The notes below the pieces were generated by a model. It saw only the letters and a program-made list of their open reading frames with translations, was not told the DNA's origin and made no database searches. Positions 26,448 to 33,939 of a stretch of DNA of 64,000 nt are shown here, one piece after another. Position 1 is the first letter of the stretch; each line of letters begins with the position of its first letter. Source of the DNA: CAVVWJ01 sp965652025 (GTDB taxonomy: Bacteria; Gemmatimonadota; Gemmatimonadetes; Gemmatimonadales; GWC2-71-9); NCBI GenBank assembly GCA_965652025.1, contig CBFGTM010000008.1, forward strand, positions 1-64,000, in the 5' to 3' direction. Made by a program: the position numbers and the translations under genes.

Positions 26448-27376
26448 AAGCGCCTTCAGCTCCTCTGGTTCAAAGCCGACTGCCGCTGCCGCTCCTCCGC
26501 AGAGGCAAGGTCCGCGAGGTATACGAGGTCGATGCCGAGCGGCTGCTCCTGGTCGCGAGTGACCGGGTCAGCGCGTTCGACGTGATCATGCGTGAGCCGG
26601 TCCCTCGCAAGGGAGCCGTCCTCACCCAGATCAGCGCCTTCTGGTTCGAGCAGCTGGCCCACGTCTTTCCATCGCATTATCTGACCGCCCGGACCTCCGA
26701 GGTCATCAAGCAGGTTCCCGCTCTTGCAGACATGGAGCGAGAGCTCGCCGGCCGCAGCATGCTTGTCCGGCGAGCTCCTCCGGTCCCGTTCGAGTGTGTC
26801 GTGCGGGGCTATCTCTCCGGGTCAGCCTGGGCCGAGTATCGTAGCCAGGGGACCTTGGCCGGTGAGCCGTTACCCTCGGGGCTGAGGGAAAGCGACCGGC
26901 TGGAGCCATTGCTCTTCTCGCCGGCCACCAAGGCGGAGACTGGGCATGATCTCAATGTCACCTTCACGACTATGAGCGGCGCACTGGGGGCCGAGCTTGC
27001 CACTCGGCTGAGGGATGCGAGCTTCGCGGTGTACCGGGCCGGCCGCGACCACGCCGCCCGACGGGGGATCATCATTGCGGACACCAAGTTTGAATTCGGG
27101 AGCGACGCCGCCGGCACCCTGCGATTGATTGACGAGCTGCTGACGCCCGACTCGTCCCGGTTCTGGCCAGCTGACCTCTACCAGCCGGGGCACGCACAGC
27201 CCAGCTTCGACAAGCAGCCCCTGCGTGACTATCTGGCCGCCCTCAAAGCGGCGAGCCAATGGACCGGAGAGGCCCCGCCTCCACCGCTTCCGCCGGAGGT
27301 CGTTCAGGCCACCAGCCAGCGGTATCTCGAGGCCTACCGGCTGCTGACCGGGAATGAGCTGAGCGAGGATCTGTGA
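26444..27376 (+). CDS. purC: SAICAR synthase
   Basis: This 310-residue enzyme of the longer PurC type has LRRGKVREVYEVD, LLVASDRVSAFDVIM, ECVVRGYLSGSAW, SPATKAETGHD, IIIADTKFEFG and IDELLTPDSSRFW. It adds aspartate to CAIR using ATP, directly upstream of the PurB reaction. Both ends overlap neighbouring genes by about 4 nt. Confidence 0.96.
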   Translation: MKAPSAPLVQSRLPLPLLRRGKVREVYEVDAERLLLVASDRVSAFDVIMREPVPRKGAVLTQISAFWFEQLAHVFPSHYLTARTSEVIKQVPALADMERELAGRSMLVRRAPPVPFECVVRGYLSGSAWAEYRSQGTLAGEPLPSGLRESDRLEPLLFSPATKAETGHDLNVTFTTMSGALGAELATRLRDASFAVYRAGRDHAARRGIIIADTKFEFGSDAAGTLRLIDELLTPDSSRFWPADLYQPGHAQPSFDKQPLRDYLAALKAASQWTGEAPPPPLPPEVVQATSQRYLEAYRLLTGNELSEDL

Positions 27377-28023
27377 TGAGGACAGCACCGGAGGGGCGCT
27401 GGTTCATAGTCGGGGCCTGGGCAATTGCTCTAGTCCTGTGGGTCACCGCGGTTCGCTCTGGCGCTCCGGGTTGGGTAATCGCGGCGGTGGTCTGGACCCT
27501 GCTCGCCATCTGGGTCGTCGCCTTCTTCCGCGACCCGGAGCGATCGGGCCAACGAGGGGAGCGGCTGATCCTGGCACCCGCCGACGGGAAAGTGGTTGCA
27601 ATTACCGAGCTGGAGGAGCCGGCATTCTTTCACGGGCCAGCGCTGCGGATCTCGATATTCATGAACGTCTTCAACTGTCACGTGAACCGTTATCCGACCA
27701 GCGGAACCGTCCGGTATCGGCAGTACAATCCGGGCAAGTTCGGGCACGCAGCGGCGGAGAAATCCAGTCTCGACAACGAGCAGTCATCGGTGGGACTCCT
27801 GACGGATCGCGGCCAAGTCTTGATCCGGCAGATTGCCGGGCTGATCGCCCGGAGGATCGTGACCGACCATGAAGTAGGGACTCAGGTCCAGCAGGGACAG
27901 CGGCTGGGGATGATCCGGTTTGGCTCCCGAGTCGATCTCTTTCTGCCCCGGACTACCAAACTCCTGGTCAAGACCGGCGACAACACCCTGGTGGGAGTAA
28001 CCGTGGTGGCTGAATGGAGCTGA
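27373..28023 (+). CDS. psd: Phosphatidylserine decarboxylase proenzyme (short, PSD-A type)
   Basis: This 216-residue protein has two hydrophobic N-terminal segments, APADGKVV, FMNVFNCHVNRYP and the self-cleavage region GMIRFGSRVDLFLP, where Gly-Ser yields the pyruvoyl prosthetic group. It makes phosphatidylethanolamine and directly precedes pssA, the enzyme that supplies its substrate. The start may be the GTG at 27373 or the adjacent ATG at 27376. It is embedded in the purine gene series. Confidence 0.93.
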   Translation: MMRTAPEGRWFIVGAWAIALVLWVTAVRSGAPGWVIAAVVWTLLAIWVVAFFRDPERSGQRGERLILAPADGKVVAITELEEPAFFHGPALRISIFMNVFNCHVNRYPTSGTVRYRQYNPGKFGHAAAEKSSLDNEQSSVGLLTDRGQVLIRQIAGLIARRIVTDHEVGTQVQQGQRLGMIRFGSRVDLFLPRTTKLLVKTGDNTLVGVTVVAEWS

Positions 28024-28892
28024 GACAACGAGGGGAGGGTCTTCGGCGTCCCACGATGCGGCACGTGGTCGTGGTCATGCCCAGCGCCTTCACCCTGGGC
28101 AACCTCTTCTTCGGATTCTGGGCTATCGTCTCGGCCTTCAACGGCAACTTCCGCTGGGCCGGCTGGTTTATCGTCTTTGCCGGGATACTCGACATGCTGG
28201 ATGGAAGGGTTGCCCGCCTCTCCGGCACCGGGACCCGGTTCGGGGCGGAGCTCGATTCGCTGGTCGATGTCATCTCCTTTGGCGTTGCTCCCGCGCTGCT
28301 GATGTACTTTCTCGACTTCTCCAGCGCCGGTCGTTTTGCCTGGATACTGTGCTACATCTACGTGGTCGCAGTGGCGCTGAGGCTGGCGCGCTTCAACGTG
28401 CTCTCGGCGGGCAAACCTTCCACCGGCTGGTTTACCGGCATGCCCTCACCGGCGGCCGGAATGACCCTGGCAGTGTACTACCCATTCAGCCAGACCAACT
28501 GGTACCGGGCATCGCTGGCCTACCTGGATCTCCAGCATGAGGGTCTGGTGGTGCTCATGCTTCTGCTGGCCGTCCTCATGGTCAGCAACGTCAAGTATCC
28601 CAAGTTCCCACCGATCGGCGTTCGCAGCGCCAGGGGCATTCTGGGTCTGGTAGTCCATCTGGTAATCCTGCTCGGCGGAATCCTCGCGCCTGAGTATTTT
28701 TTATTTCCTCTGGGCTTGCTTTACATGGTGTATGGCCTGGGGCGCGCCACCGTGCTGAGCCTGATGGAGCGGCCGGAGCCGGTCACGGTGGTGGATGAGC
28801 GGATCGCCGACGGCAACGACCCGACCCTGCCGCCTCCTCTCTCCCATGAGCGCAGACGATGGGGCGATCGCCGACAGGAGCTGGACCAATGA
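28014..28892 (+). CDS. pssA: CDP-diacylglycerol--serine O-phosphatidyltransferase
   Basis: This 292-residue integral membrane protein has the CDP-alcohol phosphotransferase motif DMLDGRVARLSG then TRFGAELDSLVD at about residues 60-84. Several hydrophobic spans follow, ending in a charged C-terminal tail. It makes phosphatidylserine for Psd. It overlaps psd by 10 nt and purS by 4 nt. A second ATG at 28056 is a possible start. Confidence 0.93.
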   Translation: MELRQRGEGLRRPTMRHVVVVMPSAFTLGNLFFGFWAIVSAFNGNFRWAGWFIVFAGILDMLDGRVARLSGTGTRFGAELDSLVDVISFGVAPALLMYFLDFSSAGRFAWILCYIYVVAVALRLARFNVLSAGKPSTGWFTGMPSPAAGMTLAVYYPFSQTNWYRASLAYLDLQHEGLVVLMLLLAVLMVSNVKYPKFPPIGVRSARGILGLVVHLVILLGGILAPEYFLFPLGLLYMVYGLGRATVLSLMERPEPVTVVDERIADGNDPTLPPPLSHERRRWGDRRQELDQ

Positions 28893-29140
28893 CCTTCCGT
28901 GTGCACGTACGAGTCATGCCCCGAGGCGGACTGCTGGACCCCCAAGGCCAGGCTGTGGAGCATGCGTTAACTGCGCTCGGCTTCGAGGAGGCCGGCGCGG
29001 TACGGGTGGGCCGCGCCATCGAGCTCGACGTGGCCGCTTCCTCTCGAGACGAGGCGGAAGCACGCGCCCGGCTGATGTGCGACAAGTTGCTGGCTAATCC
29101 GGTGACCGAAGACTACCTGCTCAACGTGGAAGAGGACTGA
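28889..29140 (+). CDS. purS: Phosphoribosylformylglycinamidine synthase subunit PurS
   Basis: This 83-residue protein has the PurS pattern: a beta strand (FRVHVRVMPRGGLLDPQGQA), VEHALTALGFEEAGAVRVG, and a C-terminal MCDKLLANPVTEDYLLNVEE. It bridges PurQ and PurL in the FGAM synthase complex. The ATG overlaps the pssA stop, and its stop shares one base with the purQ start. Confidence 0.95.
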   Translation: MTFRVHVRVMPRGGLLDPQGQAVEHALTALGFEEAGAVRVGRAIELDVAASSRDEAEARARLMCDKLLANPVTEDYLLNVEED

Positions 29141-29874
29141 TGCCCCGGGTGGCGGTGATCCGGTTTCCGGGCAGTAACTGTGACTTCGATACGCTGCGAG
29201 CCGTGGAGCGCTACGGGGGCGAAGCGTATTTCGTCTGGCATCGGGAATCGGATCTGCGGGGCGCCGATATCGTAATCCTGCCAGGCGGGTTCAGCTATGG
29301 CGACTACCTGAGGTCGGGCGCCATCGCGCGGTTCAGTCCCATCATGCAGGCAGTGCAACGTCATGCTGCGGAGGGTGGACCACTGCTCGGGATCTGCAAT
29401 GGATTCCAGATCCTGTGCGAGGCGCATCTGCTTCCCGGCGCGCTCCTCCGGAATGCCGGCCTGACTTTCGTGTCCAAGCCGGTGGACGTGACGGTGGAGC
29501 AGACCGACACCGCGTTCACCTGTGACTACGAGCCCGGCGCCCGATTGCGGGTTCCAGTCGCGCACGGCGAGGGCCGCTATGTAGCCACGCCCGATACCCT
29601 TCGCATGCTGGAGGCCGAGGGCCGAGTCGTGCTGCGCTACGTGGCCGCGACCGAGCGCTCGCCTTTTCAGCCCAATCCCAACGGTTCAGCCAACCATATC
29701 GCGGGCATCTGCAACCCCGGGGGCAACGTCGTGGGTATCATGCCGCACCCGGAGCGCGCGTCCGACCGCGTGCTGGGCCTGACCGGCGGGGCCGGCTTCT
29801 TCACCTCGCCGGTGTCGTCCTACGATCACAGCACCGACCAGAGGATAACGAGCAATGAAGGCCGACAAGCCTAG
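29140..29874 (+). CDS. purQ: Phosphoribosylformylglycinamidine synthase subunit PurQ (glutaminase)
   Basis: This 244-residue class-I glutamine amidotransferase has VIRFPGSNCDFDTLRAV, LPGGFSYGDYLRSGAIA, the nucleophile in GICNGFQIL and a MPHPERASD motif with the catalytic His/Glu. It delivers ammonia to PurL. A C-terminal tail of about 25 polar residues extends past the usual end and overlaps the next gene by 20 nt. Confidence 0.95.
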   Translation: MPRVAVIRFPGSNCDFDTLRAVERYGGEAYFVWHRESDLRGADIVILPGGFSYGDYLRSGAIARFSPIMQAVQRHAAEGGPLLGICNGFQILCEAHLLPGALLRNAGLTFVSKPVDVTVEQTDTAFTCDYEPGARLRVPVAHGEGRYVATPDTLRMLEAEGRVVLRYVAATERSPFQPNPNGSANHIAGICNPGGNVVGIMPHPERASDRVLGLTGGAGFFTSPVSSYDHSTDQRITSNEGRQA

Positions 29875-30217
29875 CAGGAACGAAGACGAGTACTTCGCCC
29901 GCGAAGATGCGGAGCTGCTCCGGAAACAGCGGGAACGTGCCCACGCGGCCGCGGTCGAGGCCGAGCGGAAGAGCCATTACATGAAGTGCCCCAAGGACGG
30001 CTACGACCTTTCGAGCAGTGAGTATCACGGGGTCCAGATCGAGACCTGCCCTCACTGCGGGGGGATGTGGCTGGACGCCGGTGAGTTCGAGGCGGTGGCC
30101 CACGATGACCGGTCCAGCGTGTTCACCCGGGTGCTTTCGGACGCGCTGTCCACATTCCGGCGCTCGCCCAGCTCCCAGCGGACCAAGCCGGCTCACAATC
30201 CGGGTAACCCGCGCTGA
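29855..30217 (+). CDS. Small zinc-ribbon (zf-TFIIB type) protein
   Basis: This 120-residue protein has a charged helical N-terminus followed by MKCPKDGYDL and TCPHCGGMWLDAGE. That is the two-CxxC ribbon with the GGxWLDxGE ending typical of the zf-TFIIB family. No other domain is visible. Its role is unknown; such proteins are often fused to or encoded near other genes without a defined function. It lies between purQ (20-nt overlap) and purL (10-nt gap), splitting the FGAM synthase subunits. Confidence 0.75.
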   Translation: MKADKPSRNEDEYFAREDAELLRKQRERAHAAAVEAERKSHYMKCPKDGYDLSSSEYHGVQIETCPHCGGMWLDAGEFEAVAHDDRSSVFTRVLSDALSTFRRSPSSQRTKPAHNPGNPR

Positions 30218-30227
30218 CAGGACTGCA

Positions 30228-32543
30228 TTGACCGTCTACGGGGTGGCCAGCACAGCAGTCGACCGCCTCTCTCTTCCAGGGGAGCGGCAGGTTACGCCTG
30301 AGCTCGTTCGGGAACACAATCTCAACGAGCTGGAGTACAACCGAATCATCGAAATGCTCGGGCGGGCGCCCACCTTTACCGAGCTGGGAGTCTTCTCTGC
30401 CCTCTGGTCGGAGCACTGCTCCTACAAGCACTCCAGGCCGGTTCTGAAGACTTTCCCCACAGCGGGTCCCCACGTTATCCAGGGCCCCGGCGAGAACGCC
30501 GGCGTGCTGCGGCTACCCGATGGGTGGGCGGTCGCATTCAAGATCGAGTCTCACAATCACCCCTCCGCAGTGGAGCCGTATCAGGGGGCGGCCACCGGAG
30601 TGGGCGGAATTCTGCGCGACGTCTTCACCATGGGCGCGCGCCCGGTGGCGCTGCTGAACAGCCTCCGGTTTGGGCCGTTGGATCACCCCCCGCGCAACCG
30701 CTACCTCTTCGCCGGCGTGGTCCGGGGAGTGGGTGACTACGGCAACTGCGTTGGAGTTCCGACCCTGGGCGGCGAAGTGAACTTTGCACCCAGCTACACC
30801 GGCAATCCTCTGGTCAACGCCATGTGCGTCGGCCTGCTGCGGGAGCGGGACTTGATCCGGGCGGCAGCCCAAGGCGTGGGCAACGTGCTCCTCGCCGTGG
30901 GTGCTCGGACCGGCCGGGATGGCATTCACGGGGCTAGCTTCGCCTCGGAGGAGCTATCCGAGAAGAGCGAGACCCGCCGTCCGCAGGTGCAGGTTGGTGA
31001 TCCCTTTACCGAGAAGCTGCTGCTCGAGGCCAGTCTGGAGCTGATCACGTCGCGGCTCATTGTGGCGATTCAAGACATGGGCGCAGCCGGCCTTACCAGC
31101 TCTTCGGCCGAGATGGCGGCGCGAGGTGGCGTGGGAGTGGAAATCGACACCGGCCTGGTGCCCACTCGCGAAGAAGGAATGACTCCGTACGAGATCCTTC
31201 TGTCCGAGTCCCAGGAGCGAATGCTGGTGGTAGCAGAGCCAGACAAGGTTGACCAGATCCAGGCGGTTTGCGCCAAGTGGGAGCTCACCGCCACGCCGAT
31301 CGGCCGGGTCACCGATGACGGCCTGTTCCGGGTGAAGCATCACGGGCAGACGGTCGTCAGCATTCCCGGCCGGCGCCTGGTGGAGGACTGCCCCACCTAT
31401 TACCCCGATGCGGAAGAGAGCGACGAGGCCCGCTCGCGACGGTCGGCGATCGAGCCGGGTGAGCCGGTGGTCGACCTCGAGGGCGCGTTGGAGCTGCTGC
31501 TGGACAGCCCGAATCTCGCCAGCAAGCGCTGGGTCTACGAGCAGTACGACTCTACAGTCCAGGCCTCCACCGTGCTCCCCCCCGGTTCCGACGCCGGCGT
31601 CCTCCGGGTGCCCGGAAGCGACTTCGGGCTGGCCATGACCGTGGACTGCAACTCTCGTCTGGTCGCGCTCGATCCGTACGAGGGCGGCAAGGCTGCCGTG
31701 GCCGAAGCAGCCCGTAATGTGGCGGCGACCGGGGCCCAACCGCTCGGCATCACCAACTGCCTCAACTTCGGCAATCCCGAGAAGCCGGAGGTGTTCTTTC
31801 AGTTCCGTGAAGCCTGCCGAGGCATTGCCGATGCCTGCCGCGCCTTCGGTACCCCGGTAACCGGCGGCAATGTGTCGTTCTATAACGAGAGCCCGAGCGG
31901 GGCCATCGATCCCACGCCGACAATCGGGATGGTCGGATTGCTGGCCAACGTGGAGAATCGGATCGCCAGTTACTTCGATTCCCCGCAGGATGAGGTGTTC
32001 ATCCTGGGCCAGACCAGCGGTATCCTGGGCGGTTCGGCCTACTGGGCCGAGGTGTGCGATTTCGTCGGGGGAGATCTTCCGGCCATTGATCTCGAGGCCG
32101 AGCTCCGGCTGCAGCGTTTCCTGGTGGCCGCGGCCGATCGCAAGCTGCTTCGCTCGGCGCACGACTGTTCCGAGGGTGGCCTAGCCGTCACTCTAGCGGA
32201 AGCGGTGATTGGCGGCCCCTACGTGCCGGGCAGCCTGGGGGCGGGACTCGATCTCACGGGATACGCCCCCGACCTGCCGCTGGATGGGCTGCTGTTCGGA
32301 GAGGACGGTGCTCGAGCGGTGGTCTCCTGCTCCCAGAGCGCTGCTCGCCCACTGATCGCTCTGGCTGACCAGCACGGGGTGCCGATTTTCCGGGCCGGGC
32401 TGGTCGAGAGCGCGGGAACCCTGGAACTGCAGGTAGGGTCTCAACTGTTCTCCTGGAGCACTGAAGCATTGCGACGGATCTATTTCGATGCGATTCCCCG
32501 CCGGATGCAACATCCGGACGTGGATCGCACCGCGGGAGAATAG
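30228..32543 (+). CDS. purL: Phosphoribosylformylglycinamidine synthase subunit PurL
   Basis: This small-form PurL of 771 residues works with PurS and PurQ. Visible motifs are FSALWSEHCSYKHSRPVL, SHNHPSAVEPYQGAATGVGG, SFASEELSE, and in the second half EGGKAAVAEAARN, GNPEKPEVFFQF and HDCSEGGLAV. The TTG at 30228 is chosen because AGGA lies 5 nt upstream and the protein then starts near the family's usual N-terminus. A GTG at 30243 is possible. Confidence 0.94.
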   Translation: MTVYGVASTAVDRLSLPGERQVTPELVREHNLNELEYNRIIEMLGRAPTFTELGVFSALWSEHCSYKHSRPVLKTFPTAGPHVIQGPGENAGVLRLPDGWAVAFKIESHNHPSAVEPYQGAATGVGGILRDVFTMGARPVALLNSLRFGPLDHPPRNRYLFAGVVRGVGDYGNCVGVPTLGGEVNFAPSYTGNPLVNAMCVGLLRERDLIRAAAQGVGNVLLAVGARTGRDGIHGASFASEELSEKSETRRPQVQVGDPFTEKLLLEASLELITSRLIVAIQDMGAAGLTSSSAEMAARGGVGVEIDTGLVPTREEGMTPYEILLSESQERMLVVAEPDKVDQIQAVCAKWELTATPIGRVTDDGLFRVKHHGQTVVSIPGRRLVEDCPTYYPDAEESDEARSRRSAIEPGEPVVDLEGALELLLDSPNLASKRWVYEQYDSTVQASTVLPPGSDAGVLRVPGSDFGLAMTVDCNSRLVALDPYEGGKAAVAEAARNVAATGAQPLGITNCLNFGNPEKPEVFFQFREACRGIADACRAFGTPVTGGNVSFYNESPSGAIDPTPTIGMVGLLANVENRIASYFDSPQDEVFILGQTSGILGGSAYWAEVCDFVGGDLPAIDLEAELRLQRFLVAAADRKLLRSAHDCSEGGLAVTLAEAVIGGPYVPGSLGAGLDLTGYAPDLPLDGLLFGEDGARAVVSCSQSAARPLIALADQHGVPIFRAGLVESAGTLELQVGSQLFSWSTEALRRIYFDAIPRRMQHPDVDRTAGE

Positions 32544-32544
32544 T

Positions 32545-33939
32545 ATGTGCGGCATCATCGGGATCTCCGGCCTGCCGGATGCGGCCCGCCTTGCCTATCT
32601 GGGACTCTATGCACTGCAGCACCGGGGCCAGGAGAGTGCCGGAATGGTCGTGATCGACCGCGACGGATCGGCCCGCTCTCACCGAGGCATGGGGCTGGTC
32701 TCGGAGAATTTCGATGATCAGATCCTCTCCGGTCTGCCGGGCGATGTCGCAGTCGGCCACACTCGCTACTCGACCACCGGAAGCACCGTCCTGGCCAACG
32801 CTCAGCCCTGCAATGTGAACACCCGTTGCGGACCGCTGGCGATCGCGCACAACGGCAACTTGATCAACGCCGACGCCATCAAGCAGGACCTGGTGGCCCG
32901 GGGGGCGATCTTCACCAGTTCAAGCGACACCGAGGTCCTGGTACACCTGATCGCCCGGTCCAAGGCGAGCACGGTGGACGATCAGATCCGGGAGGCGCTG
33001 GAGCAGGTTGACGGGGCCTACAGTCTGGTGATTACCGTGGGCCGCACCTTGTATGCGGTGGTGGATAGCAGGGGGTTTCGCCCTCTGGTCCTCGGCCGCC
33101 TGGGCAGCGGCATTGTGGTCGCCTCGGAATCCTGCGCGCTGGACCTGATTGGGGCCTCCTTCCACTGCGAGCTCGGTCCCGGAGACTTCGTCCGGATCGA
33201 GAATGGGCAGGTGACTGACCTGCCCCGCCTGAGTCCCCGCCCGGTCAGCCGCTGCGTATTCGAGCTGGTGTACTTTGCCCGGCCGGACAGCACGGTCTTC
33301 GGTGAGTCGGTGGACCGGGTACGGCGAGAGCTGGGGCGGCAACTGGCCCGGGAGCAGCCGGCCCTCGGGGCCGAAGTGGTCTTCAGCGTGCCCGACAGCT
33401 CGAACGCCATGGCTCTGGGATTCTCCGAGATCTCGGGCGTCAAGCTCGAGCACGGGCTGATCCGGAATCACTATGTCGGCCGCACCTTCATCAACCCGAC
33501 CCAGGCCCTGCGGGTGGCCAAGGTGAAGATCAAGTTCAATCCGGTGCGTGAGGTCATGCACGGAAAGTCGGTGGTCGTGGTGGACGACAGCCTGGTTCGA
33601 GGCAATACCAGCAAAGAGCTGGTTCAGATGATTCGCGCGGCTGGTGCGCGCGAGGTGCACTTGCGGCTGGGGTCCCCCCCGATCACCGGCCCCTGCTACT
33701 ACGGCATCGATACGCCGAGCCGGGAGGAGCTCATCGCGGCAACTCATTCCACCGAAGAGATTCGTCAGTTCCTCGGGGTGGACACGCTGGGGTATCTCTC
33801 GCTAAACGGCATGCTGCAGGCGGCCGGCAAGGACACCGGCTTCTGCCATGCCTGCTTCTCCGGCCACTACCCGACGCCGACCCCCGACGATCCGGTGCGT
33901 CTTCGACATGCGGCTCCACTGATCGCGACTCCCGCATGA
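32545..33939 (+). CDS. purF: Amidophosphoribosyltransferase
   Basis: PurF commits PRPP to purine synthesis. The 464-residue protein begins MCGIIGISG, so Cys2 becomes the N-terminal nucleophile after Met removal. The glutaminase domain has LQHRGQESAG and GHTRYSTTG. The transferase domain has the PRPP loop VVVVDDSLVRGNTSKEL. GGGAGA precedes the ATG, one base after the purL stop. It overlaps ppdK by 4 nt. No extended propeptide is present. Confidence 0.96.
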   Translation: MCGIIGISGLPDAARLAYLGLYALQHRGQESAGMVVIDRDGSARSHRGMGLVSENFDDQILSGLPGDVAVGHTRYSTTGSTVLANAQPCNVNTRCGPLAIAHNGNLINADAIKQDLVARGAIFTSSSDTEVLVHLIARSKASTVDDQIREALEQVDGAYSLVITVGRTLYAVVDSRGFRPLVLGRLGSGIVVASESCALDLIGASFHCELGPGDFVRIENGQVTDLPRLSPRPVSRCVFELVYFARPDSTVFGESVDRVRRELGRQLAREQPALGAEVVFSVPDSSNAMALGFSEISGVKLEHGLIRNHYVGRTFINPTQALRVAKVKIKFNPVREVMHGKSVVVVDDSLVRGNTSKELVQMIRAAGAREVHLRLGSPPITGPCYYGIDTPSREELIAATHSTEEIRQFLGVDTLGYLSLNGMLQAAGKDTGFCHACFSGHYPTPTPDDPVRLRHAAPLIATPA

